Shown in pieces: positions 16,677 through 24,184 of a stretch of DNA of 32,846 nucleotides (its first letter is position 1; each line of letters opens with the position of its first letter). Source of the stretch: Fidelibacterota bacterium (GTDB lineage Bacteria > Fidelibacterota > Marinisomatia > SCGC-AAA003-L08 > D37C17); assembly GCA_002704685.1 (NCBI GenBank), contig PAHD01000027.1, positions 1 to 32,846 of the forward strand, read 5' to 3'. A program made the position numbers and the translations under genes. The notes under the pieces were generated by a model, which searched no databases, was not told the origin of the DNA, and saw only the letters and a program-made list of their open reading frames with translations.

Positions 16677-17727
16677 CATTGTTATTGATATTAGAATGTT
16701 AAAAAATTCAGGTATAAGTAATTATATCCAAAACATAGTGCCAAATGTAGTAAATCACTTTAAAAATACTAACTTTATAATTCTTACTGCATCTGATAGT
16801 GATTATAAATATATTATTAATAAAATTTACAGTAATAATTATAAAATTCTTAAAATCAATTCTCAAGTTTATAGTTTTTTTGAGCAGATTGAAATAGTTT
16901 TAAAATTAAAATTTTATAAAATTAATTTATATTGGGCTCCAAACTATAATATTCCAATTTTTCTAAATGCAAATTTTTTAATTACAATACATGATTTATG
17001 GCACTTAATTGATAAATCATGGAATAGATTTTATAGAAGACTATATTCTAAAATAATGTTTTTTGTAATTAGTAAAAAGAATTCTAGCATTATAGCAGTT
17101 TCAAATTTCACTAAAAATGAAATTATTTCTAATACTAAAATAAAGAATAATATTTCAGTAATTAAGCATGGAATAGAAAGACATTGGATTTCAACAAAGT
17201 CTTTTAAGAAAAATAAAGATATTCTATTTGTTGGAAATATAAGAAATCACAAAAACATTAAGTTGCTTATTGATACATTTATTAACTTGAATCTAAAGTC
17301 TATTAGTTTGATATTAATAGGCCAAAATAATAATTATTTAGATGAAACCAAATATTTAAATAAAAATATTAAATTTATTAAAGAAATTAGTCGAAAAAGA
17401 TTAATCGATTACTATAATAACGCTAGATTACTTATTCTTCCCTCTAAATATGAAGGATTTGGCTTTACACCACTTGAAGCAATGTCTTGTGAATGTCCTG
17501 TTTTATTGTCAGATATAGAGCCTTTAAAAGAAATTTGTGGAAATGGAGCGTATTATTTTGATTTAAAAAATAGTAAAGATTTAAAAAATAAAATTTTACT
17601 TTTAATTAATAATGAAAGTTTGTGTGATGAGCTTATAGATAATGGTAAATTAAATATAAAGAAGTATAGCTGGGAAAAAACATCCAATGAAACTATAAAA
17701 AAAATTGATAAACTATTAGTAAGTTAA
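16666..17727 (+). CDS. Family 4 glycosyltransferase (GT-B fold)
   Basis: This is a GT1/GT4-type retaining glycosyltransferase, probably cytoplasmic and adding a sugar to the polysaccharide repeat. The N-terminal domain starts IVIDIRMLKNSGISNY and has TIHDLWHLID near residue 107 and VIKHGIE at the domain junction. The C-terminal domain begins ILFVGNIRNHKNI (186-198). The E-x7-E nucleotide-sugar motif is EGFGFTPLE with E263 and E271. The family mixes mannosyl-, glucosyl- and rhamnosyltransferases, so the donor is unknown. It is the last gene of the polysaccharide block; a 39-base gap then leads to serS. Confidence 0.9.
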   Translation: MKNNIVIDIRMLKNSGISNYIQNIVPNVVNHFKNTNFIILTASDSDYKYIINKIYSNNYKILKINSQVYSFFEQIEIVLKLKFYKINLYWAPNYNIPIFLNANFLITIHDLWHLIDKSWNRFYRRLYSKIMFFVISKKNSSIIAVSNFTKNEIISNTKIKNNISVIKHGIERHWISTKSFKKNKDILFVGNIRNHKNIKLLIDTFINLNLKSISLILIGQNNNYLDETKYLNKNIKFIKEISRKRLIDYYNNARLLILPSKYEGFGFTPLEAMSCECPVLLSDIEPLKEICGNGAYYFDLKNSKDLKNKILLLINNESLCDELIDNGKLNIKKYSWEKTSNETIKKIDKLLVS

Positions 17728-17766
17728 AATGCTAATTTTAAATAATTTATATAATTTAGAAATTTT

Positions 17767-19023
17767 ATGCTAAGTTTAAAATATATAACTGAAAACACTG
17801 AACTTGTAAAAGAAAGTATTCAACATAAAAAATGTGATGTTAACATTAGTGATGTTTTATCTTTAGATAAGAGTCGAAAATCTATTATTAATAAAGTAGA
17901 AAAACTTAAAGCCAATAGAAATAATTTAAATAAAGAAATATCAAAAAGTAGAAACGATAAATCTAATTTTTCAAATACTTTAATTAATGATATGAAGAAA
18001 ATTTCTAAAGAAATTAAAGAATTAGATAAAGAACTTAATGTTATTAAAAATAAATTAAATAATAAATTACTTTATATACCTAATATCATTCATAGTTCTT
18101 GTCCAAGAGGCACTGTAGATGATAATGTTGTCATTAAAGAATGGGGAGAAAAGCCTAAATTTACATTTGATATAAAAGATCATAAGGATTTATGCGAAAT
18201 AAATAATTTAGTTGATTTCAAAAGAGCTGCAAATATTTCTGGTTCTGGATTTCCTCTTTACACAAATTTAGGTGCTAAATTGGAAAGAGGCCTTATTAAT
18301 TTTATGCTTGATATTCATTCTAAAAGCGGATATGTAGAATTATTTCCTCCTTTTTTAGTTAATACAAATTCACCTAAAACTACAGGTAATCTACCAAAAT
18401 TTTCTGAAGATATGTATTTTATTGATAATGATAATTTATATTGTATTCCTACTGCAGAGGTACCAGTTACTAATATGTATATAAATGAAACTTTGAACGA
18501 AGATAATTTACCTAGAAAATATGTTGCTTACAGTGCATGTTTTAGAAGAGAAGCTGGTAGTTATGGTAAAGATACTAAAGGCCTATTAAGATTGCACCAA
18601 TTTAATAAGGTAGAATTAGTAAAATTTGTAAAGCCTGAAGAATCTTATAATGAATTAGAATTATTATTAATTGATGCAGAAAAAATATTACAAAAATTGA
18701 ATTTGCATTATAGAGTTATTAGCCTTGCCTCAGGTGATTTATCATTTTCAGCTGCAAAATGTTACGATATAGAAGTTTGGTCTCCATATGAAAATAAATA
18801 CTTAGAAGTGTCTAGTTGCTCAAATTTTGAATCATTTCAATCAACAAGGGGCAACATTAAGTTTCGAAATAAAAAAACAAATAAATTAGAGTTTCTTCAT
18901 ACTTTAAATGGTTCTGGATTAGCTACTCCTAGATTGATGGTAGCTTTATTAGAAACTTTTCAAGATGAAAATGGTAATATAAAAATTCCGTCAATTTTAA
19001 ATCAATATATGAATTATGAATAA
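17767..19023 (+). CDS. serS: Seryl-tRNA synthetase
   Basis: This class II synthetase charges tRNA-Ser and, in most bacteria, tRNA-Sec. The N-terminal antiparallel coiled-coil arm covers about residues 25-105. Motif 1 lies near 165-200. Motif 2 contains YSACFRREAGSYGKDTKG, and TAEVP lies before it as expected. Motif 3 is NGSGLATPRLMVALLE near the C-terminus. At 418 residues its length is standard. The ATG has no Shine-Dalgarno sequence, and the 39-base upstream gap is too AT-rich to assign a promoter. It overlaps the transglycosylase gene by 8 bases. Confidence 0.97.
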   Translation: MLSLKYITENTELVKESIQHKKCDVNISDVLSLDKSRKSIINKVEKLKANRNNLNKEISKSRNDKSNFSNTLINDMKKISKEIKELDKELNVIKNKLNNKLLYIPNIIHSSCPRGTVDDNVVIKEWGEKPKFTFDIKDHKDLCEINNLVDFKRAANISGSGFPLYTNLGAKLERGLINFMLDIHSKSGYVELFPPFLVNTNSPKTTGNLPKFSEDMYFIDNDNLYCIPTAEVPVTNMYINETLNEDNLPRKYVAYSACFRREAGSYGKDTKGLLRLHQFNKVELVKFVKPEESYNELELLLIDAEKILQKLNLHYRVISLASGDLSFSAAKCYDIEVWSPYENKYLEVSSCSNFESFQSTRGNIKFRNKKTNKLEFLHTLNGSGLATPRLMVALLETFQDENGNIKIPSILNQYMNYE

Positions 19024-20602
19024 TATAAAATATTTTTCATTTATACTATTATCTTTTGTTTATTTACAAGATTTAGATACAACTAATTCATTGGATTTTA
19101 CATATGAGCCTTTATCTGCAAGTGATTCACTTGAATTCCAAGAAAATAATTTGTTTGAACAATTATTAAATGAATCAAAATTATTCTATGCTGATGCTAT
19201 AATATCTGATTTGAAAGGAGATACTCTTAACACTCTATATTATTTTGATAATTTATTTAAAGCCTTGGCTCAACTAGAAGAAATAAGTAAAAATGTTCCA
19301 GAAATTGCAAAAGTAAAGTATCAAAATATATTGTCAGCTTCTATTGAGTATTATGATAATAAAGTAAGTTCTGTTGATCATACCAAGTCTGGCTTATCAA
19401 CCGCTGTATTTAAAGATAAACTTGAAGAGTATATTTATAATCAAAATCTGTATGATATAATTGATATTGAAGAAACAGTCGAGATAATAGAGGGACATGT
19501 ACCAATTACATATAATAAGCAGGTAGCAAGTATAATTAAGTATTATCAGAATCAAGGTAGACCATATATTAAGCAATGGTTGAATAGGGAAGATAAATTC
19601 AAAGAGATTATCTTACCTATTTTAAAAGAAGAGGGTTTACCTCCAGAGATATTTTATGTTGCAATGGTTGAAAGTGGATTAAAAACTGATGCGAAATCTT
19701 ATGCCTCTGCTGTTGGACCTTGGCAGTTTATTGCAAGTACAGCAAAATCTTTTGATCTTGAAAAAAATTACTATATTGATGAACGTAGAGATATTGAAAA
19801 ATCAACAAGAGCTGCTGCTAAATATCTTAAAAGATTGCATAAACAATTTGGTGATTGGTATTTGGCTTTTGCTGCATATAATTGTGGCGAAACAAGGGTC
19901 CAAAGACATATTAATTATTTCAATACAAGAAATTTTTGGGAATTGAAAAATTTACCCAAGGAAACTCAAAATTATATACCTAGTATATTAGCCATTATAT
20001 TTATTTCAAAGAATCCAGAGAAATACAATTTTAAAGTTAATCCAGACCCTCATTTTGAATGGGAAAACATTGAAATAAATAAATCTGTTAAAATTAAAGA
20101 TATTGCTAAGTGTAGTGGTATAAGTCAAAAAATTTTGAAGCAATATAATTCAGAACTTTTAAGAGATATTGTTTACGTTAATGGTAATAAACCTTACATG
20201 TTTAAAATGCCTATAGGATATAATCCTGATTTTGACTCTCTTTTTGCTTTAATTCCTGAGTCTAAATCTGAAGGTACATATATTATTAGTCATAAAGTTA
20301 AATCTGGTGAAAGCTATTGGCTTTTAGCAACTAGACATAATACAACAATTACTGCTATATGTGAATTAAACAATTTAGATAGAAATAAACCTTTAAGAAT
20401 GGGAAAAATTATTAAAATTCCTGTTGGTGATAAATCTAAATATAAAAAACAACTTACCAAGCATATTTATAAAGTTAAAAGAGGTGATTCTCTAAGTAGA
20501 ATTGCTGTTAAATATAAAATTAAAGTATCAAAAATTAAAAAATGGAATAATCTTAAAAGTGATTTCATTAAGATTGGTCAAAAGCTTATTATTTATAAAT
20601 GA
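19016..20602 (+). CDS. MltD-like membrane lytic transglycosylase with two LysM domains
   Basis: This is a wall-cleaving lytic transglycosylase. A short signal peptide is apparent at residues 1-18, with no lipobox Cys, so it is probably periplasmic rather than a lipoprotein like E. coli MltD. After a helical N-terminal region, the SLT domain runs from about 205 to 330. The catalytic Glu is E219 in MVESGLKT, followed by SAVGPWQFIASTA and AFAAYNCGE. Two LysM domains close the protein: SHKVKSGESYWLLA (about 425-468) and YKVKRGDSLSRIA (about 483-527). These bind peptidoglycan. The 528-residue length fits the MltD type. It overlaps sppA by four bases (ATGA). Confidence 0.93.
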   Translation: MNNIKYFSFILLSFVYLQDLDTTNSLDFTYEPLSASDSLEFQENNLFEQLLNESKLFYADAIISDLKGDTLNTLYYFDNLFKALAQLEEISKNVPEIAKVKYQNILSASIEYYDNKVSSVDHTKSGLSTAVFKDKLEEYIYNQNLYDIIDIEETVEIIEGHVPITYNKQVASIIKYYQNQGRPYIKQWLNREDKFKEIILPILKEEGLPPEIFYVAMVESGLKTDAKSYASAVGPWQFIASTAKSFDLEKNYYIDERRDIEKSTRAAAKYLKRLHKQFGDWYLAFAAYNCGETRVQRHINYFNTRNFWELKNLPKETQNYIPSILAIIFISKNPEKYNFKVNPDPHFEWENIEINKSVKIKDIAKCSGISQKILKQYNSELLRDIVYVNGNKPYMFKMPIGYNPDFDSLFALIPESKSEGTYIISHKVKSGESYWLLATRHNTTITAICELNNLDRNKPLRMGKIIKIPVGDKSKYKKQLTKHIYKVKRGDSLSRIAVKYKIKVSKIKKWNNLKSDFIKIGQKLIIYK

Positions 20603-21444
20603 TTAATTATTTAAAAAAAATAAAAAAGAAGTATTATGTTTTTTTATTATTATTTCTATTAATACTGTTCCTTCCATCAAAAAATATCAAAAATAATAGT
20701 ATTGCAGTTGTTAATATTCAAGGAGTTATTTTAGAATCAAAAAAAATCATAAAAGCATTAGATAAGTTTAGTAAAGATGATAATATCAAAGCTATAGTTC
20801 TTAGAATAAATAGTCCTGGTGGTAGTGTTGCTCCTAGTCAAGAAATTTTCCATAAGGTTAATGATATAAAATCTTCAAAAGTAAAACCAATAATTACTTC
20901 TGTTGGTAATGTTGCCGCTTCTGGAGGATATTACATTGCAATAGGATCTGATGTTATAGTTGCAAATTCAGGTTCAATTGTAGGGTCAATTGGTGTAATT
21001 ATGAGTTATCCAATTGCTGAAAAATTTCTAGATAATATTGGAGTAAATTTTAATACATATAAAAGTGGAGAATTTAAAGATTCAGGAAGTCCTTATAGAC
21101 AAAACACAGAAAATGATGATGAATATTTTAATGAAGTTGTATCTGACTTGCATGCTCAATTTACAAAAGAAGTATCTGTTCATCGAAACATTGATTTAAA
21201 GTACTTAAATAATTATTCAAAAGGTCAAATTTTTACCGGAAATAAAGCTTATAGTATTGGTTTAATTGATACAGTTGGGACTTTTGAAGATGCTTTGAAT
21301 ATATCAAAGAATTTAGCTAATATATCGGGTGATTTGGATATTGTATATCCAGATTATGAAAAATATAGTTTTTTAAATGAATTCATTAGTTTTTATAATT
21401 TGACTTTTAAAAATTATCTATTACCAATGTTTTTAATGAATTAG
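20599..21444 (+). CDS. sppA: Signal peptide peptidase SppA (short form)
   Basis: SppA is a membrane-anchored serine/lysine-dyad protease that degrades cleaved signal peptides. The N-terminal transmembrane anchor covers about residues 12-26. RINSPGGSVAPSQEI is the ClpP/crotonase-like core. The likely nucleophile is S108 in NVAASGGYYIA. The likely general base is K160 in YKSGEFKDSGSP, 52 residues on, as in the short Bacillus-type SppA. The single-domain length of 281 residues also matches the short form and not the 600-residue E. coli protein. The region around GSIVGSIGVI is typical. ATGA overlap with the preceding gene suggests one operon. Confidence 0.93.
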   Translation: MINYLKKIKKKYYVFLLLFLLILFLPSKNIKNNSIAVVNIQGVILESKKIIKALDKFSKDDNIKAIVLRINSPGGSVAPSQEIFHKVNDIKSSKVKPIITSVGNVAASGGYYIAIGSDVIVANSGSIVGSIGVIMSYPIAEKFLDNIGVNFNTYKSGEFKDSGSPYRQNTENDDEYFNEVVSDLHAQFTKEVSVHRNIDLKYLNNYSKGQIFTGNKAYSIGLIDTVGTFEDALNISKNLANISGDLDIVYPDYEKYSFLNEFISFYNLTFKNYLLPMFLMN

Positions 21445-21451
21445 TAATTTT

Positions 21452-21745
21452 ATGACAAAAATTGAGATAATTAAAAAAATATCTATTGAGACAGGCTTTA
21501 CAAATGTTGAAGTTGAACTTTTTTTGGATAGTTTTATAAACTCTGTCAAATCATCCTTATCGAAAGGTGATAGAGTTGATATAAGAGGATTTGGTAGTTT
21601 TGTAATTAAAAAAAGAAAAGCAAGAAAAGCTCGAAATCCATTAACTAACCAAATTGTTAGCTTGGATGAAAGATATATACCTTTTTTTAAAGTATCAAAA
21701 ATTTTGAAAGAGTATGTTAATAAAACAATAATAAGAGGATTTTAA
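21452..21745 (+). CDS. HU-family DNA-binding protein
   Basis: This is a 97-residue histone-like DNA-bending protein. The N-terminal helices (MTKIEIIKKISIETGFTN) form the dimer, and the beta-arm signature is GDRVDIRGFGSFVIKKRKARKARNP, where the arm carries RNPLT in place of the classical RNPQTG. The C-terminus FFKVSKILKEYVN is typical. HU and IHF subunits cannot be separated with confidence; the segment RVDIRGFGSF with KKRKARKARNP leans towards an IHF/HU-like member. It lies 7 bases after sppA. It has no Shine-Dalgarno sequence but is followed 3 bases later by the COX24-like microprotein. Confidence 0.93.
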   Translation: MTKIEIIKKISIETGFTNVEVELFLDSFINSVKSSLSKGDRVDIRGFGSFVIKKRKARKARNPLTNQIVSLDERYIPFFKVSKILKEYVNKTIIRGF

Positions 21746-21748
21746 TTT

Positions 21749-21844
21749 ATGCCTTGTGGTAAAAAAAGAAAAAAGAAAAAAATGAACACTCACAAACGTA
21801 AAAAACGTTTGCGCTCAAATAGACATAAAAAGAAAGTAAGATAA
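21749..21844 (+). CDS. COX24/AURKAIP1-like basic microprotein (31 aa, probably ribosomal)
   Basis: This gene is too short for the ORF track. It encodes a 31-residue protein starting MPCGKKRKKKK and continuing NTHKRKKRLRSNRHKKK. More than half the residues are Lys, Arg or His. The pattern closely follows the small proteins annotated in Bacteroidetes as AURKAIP1/COX24 domain-containing, which typically begin MPSGKKRKRHK and carry a THKRKKR..NRHKKK core. That family is related to the mitochondrial small-subunit protein mS38, so ribosome association is likely but not shown here. ATG starts three bases after the HU stop, so it is co-transcribed. The terminator follows 25 bases on. A chance AAA/AAG-rich ORF is unlikely given the conserved HKRKKR and NRHKKK order. 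Confidence 0.85.
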   Translation: MPCGKKRKKKKMNTHKRKKRLRSNRHKKKVR

Positions 21845-21869
21845 ATTTTTTTTATAATGATTTAGTTTT

Positions 21870-21908
21870 GCCCATCTATGAATTGATTATTTATGGATGG
21901 GCTTTTTT
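21870..21908 (+). terminator. Intrinsic terminator before xseA
   Basis: GCCCATC (21870-21876) pairs with GATGGGC (21896-21902). The stem extends inwards through weaker pairs, with two G-T pairs, to about 13 bp around the loop TTGATTA. T6 (21903-21908) follows. It is placed to end transcription from sppA, HU and the microprotein. Its T-run ends only five bases before the preferred xseA start, so it may act as an attenuator or its hairpin may shape xseA translation. Confidence 0.85.
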
Positions 21909-21913
21909 ATGAT

Positions 21914-23107
21914 ATGAACAACCAATTAATATATACAGTAACTCAAATAAATAATTATTCAGCTGATTTACTTAAAAAAGAATTGTCAAATGTGTGGGTA
22001 TCTGGAGAAATATCATCACTTAAAAAATATCCATCTGGATTTGCATATTTAACTTTAAAAGATAGTATTTCAGAATTATCATGTATATCTAATCATGAAG
22101 TAATTTCAAATATAGAAGTTGGCATGGAAGTTACAGTAAATGGTTCAATAGATATTTATACAATTAAAGGTAATTATCAATTTCGTATTAATAATGTATT
22201 TTTAAAAGGTAAAGGTAATCTATGGTTAAAATATAATAAATTAAAAGATAAGCTTTCAAAAGAAGGTTTGTTTGATATGAAATATAAGAAAAAATTACCT
22301 CCCTTACCTCAAAATGTAGGAATCATCACTTCGAAAGAAGGCTCTGTTTTAAGTGATATAAGAAATATAGTAAATAGACGATCTCCATATGTTAGTTTAT
22401 TTGTTATGAATACAAAAGTTAGTGGACAAAATGCAGTTGCTAGTATTTGTGAATCAATTAAAAATTTCAAGGAATTAAAATTTATTGATGTGATTATTGT
22501 TGCTAGAGGTGGTGGAAGTATTGAAGATTTATCAGTTTTTAATGAAGAAAAATTAGTAAGAGAAATTTTTAAATTAAATACTCCTGTAATTTCAGCAATT
22601 GGACATGAAACAGATTTTACGCTCTGTGATTTCGCTTCAGATTTAAGAGCTTCAACGCCGTCAGAAGCAGCTCAATTATGTTGCATATCAACTAAAGAGT
22701 TACTAGAAAAAATATGTTACGATTTTGATAAAATTATTTCAAAGATTCAGTATACTATTAATAATAAACAAGAAAATTTATCTAGAATAGATTCAGTTAT
22801 TAATAAAAAATTAGAAAAAAACATGATTATTAATAAACAAGAGAGGGTAGAATTTTTTTTTAATCTAATACAAAAGAGAGTTTTTAATAAAAAAAATTTT
22901 TTATTAAGTCTAATTAAAAGTAATCAAAAAGTTTTTAAAAAATATGATGATTATAAAATTAAAAAACTAGGTTATTCGATAATAAAAAAAAATAATACTA
23001 TTATAACAGATATTGATAAACTTAATAAAAATGATAATATAGAAATTGATATGTTTAATGGGAGTATCAATGCAAAAATCAAGGAATTAAAAAAAAATGA
23101 AAAATAA
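21914..23107 (+). CDS. xseA: Exodeoxyribonuclease VII large subunit
   Basis: XseA is the catalytic subunit of exonuclease VII, which degrades single-stranded DNA from both ends. The N-terminal OB-fold has VWVSGEISSLKK, SGFAYLTLKD and GMEVTVNGSIDIY. The catalytic domain carries VGIITSKEGSVLSDI, VARGGGSIEDLSVFNEE and the signature GHETDFTLCDFASDLRASTPSEAA. A helical, Lys-rich C-terminus follows. The ORF track starts at ATG 21893, which lies inside the terminator stem; ATG 21914 opens MNNQLIYTVTQIN, where the domain normally begins. That gives 397 residues, near the usual length. It overlaps xseB by 11 bases. No separate promoter or RBS could be assigned. Confidence 0.95.
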   Translation: MNNQLIYTVTQINNYSADLLKKELSNVWVSGEISSLKKYPSGFAYLTLKDSISELSCISNHEVISNIEVGMEVTVNGSIDIYTIKGNYQFRINNVFLKGKGNLWLKYNKLKDKLSKEGLFDMKYKKKLPPLPQNVGIITSKEGSVLSDIRNIVNRRSPYVSLFVMNTKVSGQNAVASICESIKNFKELKFIDVIIVARGGGSIEDLSVFNEEKLVREIFKLNTPVISAIGHETDFTLCDFASDLRASTPSEAAQLCCISTKELLEKICYDFDKIISKIQYTINNKQENLSRIDSVINKKLEKNMIINKQERVEFFFNLIQKRVFNKKNFLLSLIKSNQKVFKKYDDYKIKKLGYSIIKKNNTIITDIDKLNKNDNIEIDMFNGSINAKIKELKKNEK

Positions 23108-23324
23108 AAAAGAACCACAAAATTTTGAAGATGCTTTAAAAGAACTTGAAGAGTTAAGTGAAATGATTCAAGATGATTCAACTTCATTAGATCAAATGCT
23201 AGAAATTTTTGAGAGAGGTTCATATTTATCAAAATATTGTAAAAATAAATTAGCAAATGTCGATGAAAAAATATCAATTTTGATAAAAAAAAATGAAGAT
23301 ATAGAAATAAAAGAGCTTAAATAA
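23097..23324 (+). CDS. xseB: Exodeoxyribonuclease VII small subunit
   Basis: XseB is the small subunit that stabilises exonuclease VII. The 75-residue protein has the classic helical pattern: NFEDALKELEELSEMIQDDSTSLDQMLEIFERGSYL, then YCKNKLANVDEKISIL. Length, acidic helices and position directly after xseA all agree. It overlaps xseA by 11 bases and nadK by one base, which suggests coupled translation. Confidence 0.95.
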   Translation: MKNKKEPQNFEDALKELEELSEMIQDDSTSLDQMLEIFERGSYLSKYCKNKLANVDEKISILIKKNEDIEIKELK

Positions 23325-24184
23325 TGAATGTTTTATGTACAGGAAATAAAAATAAACCAAAAATTAATACTATAGTTAATAATCTTTACAGTCTTTTTGA
23401 AAATACAGACCATAAATTATATATTGATAAAAAAATTGAAAATGTAGTAAAAGAAAAATCTTTTGATTATTTAAGCTTGTACAAACCAAGTAAACATATT
23501 GATTTTGTTGTTTCTATAGGAGGTGATGGTTCAATTTTATCAGCTGTAAGAAGAATGGGTGATAGTCAATTACCTATTGTTGGAATACATATTGGAAACT
23601 TAGGTTTTTTAAATAAATTAAATAAAAATGATTTTATCAAAGTTTTTAAAGATATTTTAACGAGCAAGAAATTAAAATATGAAAATAAAATACTACTTAA
23701 AGCATCATTTATTAATAATAAGAATATTAATGATTCTATTTTAGCTTTGAATGAAATTTATATTAAACAAGGAGAAATATCTAGATTATTAACACTTGAC
23801 GTAGATATTAATAATAAATATCTAAATACGTATAGATGTGATGGTTTAATTATCTCTACTCCATTAGGTTCAACAGCATATTCTTTGTCTGCTGGAGGGC
23901 CTATTGTTTCTTATGATGTCGATTGCAATATTATAAATCCAGTATCTCCTCATACATTATCTTCAAGACCAATAGTAATTAATTGTAATAATGAAATAAC
24001 AATTAAATGTCCTGATAAAAATTCTAATATAATGATTTTTTCTGATGGTCAAGATTCAAGATTTATTAAAAAAAATACAAAAATATTAATTAAAAATTCA
24101 GATATATCTGCAAAATTTTTAAAATTAAAAAATGATACATCATATTATGAAAAATTAAGATCAAATCTTGGGTGGCATAAATAA
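23324..24184 (+). CDS. nadK: NAD kinase
   Basis: NAD kinase makes NADP from NAD and ATP or polyphosphate. The diagnostic GGDGS loop sits at residues 66-70 (D68), followed by GIHIGNLGFLN. LNEIYI lies near residue 142. The nucleotide-binding glycine-rich segment is DGLIISTPLGSTAYSLSAGGPIV. HTLSSRPIVI precedes the C-terminal beta-strands. The 286-residue length is standard. The protein ends in a Trp-His-Lys tail. It overlaps both neighbours by one base. Confidence 0.96.
   Translation: MNVLCTGNKNKPKINTIVNNLYSLFENTDHKLYIDKKIENVVKEKSFDYLSLYKPSKHIDFVVSIGGDGSILSAVRRMGDSQLPIVGIHIGNLGFLNKLNKNDFIKVFKDILTSKKLKYENKILLKASFINNKNINDSILALNEIYIKQGEISRLLTLDVDINNKYLNTYRCDGLIISTPLGSTAYSLSAGGPIVSYDVDCNIINPVSPHTLSSRPIVINCNNEITIKCPDKNSNIMIFSDGQDSRFIKKNTKILIKNSDISAKFLKLKNDTSYYEKLRSNLGWHK

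Noticed and set aside
17728-17766. TATAAT at 17750-17755 upstream of serS as a promoter
   Set aside because: No acceptable -35 element at 16-18 bases; the whole gap is almost pure A/T.
22972-23277. Minus-strand ORF of 101 aa across the xseA/xseB junction
   Set aside because: It is the antisense shadow of two well-recognised genes, has low-complexity Phe/Leu/Ile composition and no family features.
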